From assembly GCA_004298725.1 (NCBI GenBank), contig SCQA01000296.1, positions 1-5,589 on the forward strand: a stretch of DNA of 5,589 bases, in the 5' to 3' direction. Under the pieces are notes generated by a model. That model was not told the origin of the DNA. It did not search any database and was given only the letters and a program-made list of their open reading frames with translations. Below, in pieces: positions 5,175 through 5,589 of this stretch (position 1 is the first letter of the stretch; every line of letters starts with the position of its first letter). The translations under genes and the position numbers were made by a program. This stretch comes from a bacterium. GTDB taxonomy: Bacteria; Desulfobacterota; GWC2-55-46.

Positions 5175-5589
5175 GTCCGCGGCCTTCACCACGCGCAAAA
5201 ACCTTGCTATTACCGCGTTCGCGTGCTTATTAAGCATGTTTATATATTTTGGCGTCTCATTTAGAATTACAATCGGGTCTATCTTGCCTTCTAAGGCATC
5301 AAGCTCGCCGGCATTGACGCTTATCCAATCGCTAATCATGCGGGGCGTTACTTCCAAATGAAACTGAAGCCCGTACGCGTTTACCCCTAAGCGAATGGCC
5401 TGATTATCAAAGGCGCCAGACGATGCAAGGTTCACGCCGCCAGCCGGCACGTCAAAGGTGTCGCCGTGCCACTGGAAAACCGTCAAATCTTCTGGAAGCC
5501 CCATAAAAAGCCTGTCGGACGCTCCGGCTGCGGTAAGCTTTATCTTATACCAGCCTATCTCCTTGGTTTTTCCTTTATACACCCTCGCT
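5151..5589 (-). CDS. Class I glutamine amidotransferase, C-terminal part (gene cut by window edge)
   Basis: The frame is open to the right edge and ends at TAA (5153-5151), giving about 145 C-terminal residues. The motif GLQFHLEVTP carries the His (codon 5360-5358) and Glu (5354-5352) of the Cys-His-Glu triad of class I glutamine amidotransferases; the nucleophilic Cys would lie upstream, outside the window. WHGDTFDVPAG and the preceding ARVYKG...EIGW are typical of stand-alone GMP-synthase-like amidotransferase proteins, which release ammonia from glutamine for an unknown acceptor. The GTG at 5582 is read as an internal Val (context ARVYKGK), not as a start. The protein ends in KHCAVCC, an unusual cysteine-rich tail. 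It is transcribed in the same direction as the ammonium operon but separated from it by 272 bp with its own promoter, so it is probably a separate unit. Confidence 0.85.
   Translation of the reverse strand, partial: ARVYKGKTKEIGWYKIKLTAAGASDRLFMGLPEDLTVFQWHGDTFDVPAGGVNLASSGAFDNQAIRLGVNAYGLQFHLEVTPRMISDWISVNAGELDALEGKIDPIVILNETPKYINMLNKHANAVIARFLRVVKAADKHCAVCC

Noticed and set aside
5580..5582. GTG at 5582 as the start of a short amidotransferase
   Set aside because: The frame continues upstream as A-R-V-Y-K-G, a family-typical context, and the catalytic Cys domain must precede it.

Overview
The window is a nitrogen-acquisition locus from a Gram-negative (diderm) bacterium. Every supported gene lies on the minus strand, so the biological reading direction is from high to low coordinates. 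A signal-peptide-bearing predicted beta-barrel protein, a sigma-54 promoter and a PII protein with a uridylylatable Tyr51 fit a proteobacterial or desulfobacterotal/nitrospirotal lineage. The exact taxon cannot be fixed from this sequence.

Layout in transcription order. (1) 5589-5151: 3' part of a class I glutamine amidotransferase gene, truncated by the window edge. (2) 5150-4879: a 272-bp gene-free control region. It holds an almost perfect sigma-54 promoter (5060-5045), then a leader of about 155 nt with two small hexaloop hairpins, an intrinsic terminator and a strong Shine-Dalgarno (SD) sequence. (3) 4878-4072: predicted outer-membrane porin-like protein. (4) 4035-2443: large ammonium transporter (Amt1) with an N-terminal extension. 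(5) 2425-2087: PII signal protein (GlnB/GlnK). (6) 1996-686: second, more AmtB-like ammonium transporter (Amt2). (7) 685-549: a second leader with a terminator. (8) 548-1: 5' part of a NirB/NasB-type FAD/NAD(P)H oxidoreductase gene, which runs off the left edge.

Proposed logic: the porin would admit small nitrogen solutes across the outer membrane, the two Amt channels would carry ammonium across the inner membrane, and PII would gate them according to nitrogen status. The downstream reductase-like gene suggests a link to nitrite/nitrate assimilation.

The most interesting part is the control region before the porin gene. Two hairpins carry six-base loops with A at position 1 and G at position 4, the known target signature of ANTAR-domain antitermination proteins. 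The second hairpin uses the same bases as the 5' arm of an 11-bp terminator followed by six U. A CCTCCCC element just downstream can pair either with the terminator's 3' arm or with the SD, suggesting that antitermination and translation initiation are coupled. A weaker copy of the same layout precedes the NirB-like gene. The hairpins and pairings are read directly from the sequence; ANTAR control and the coupled switch are inference.
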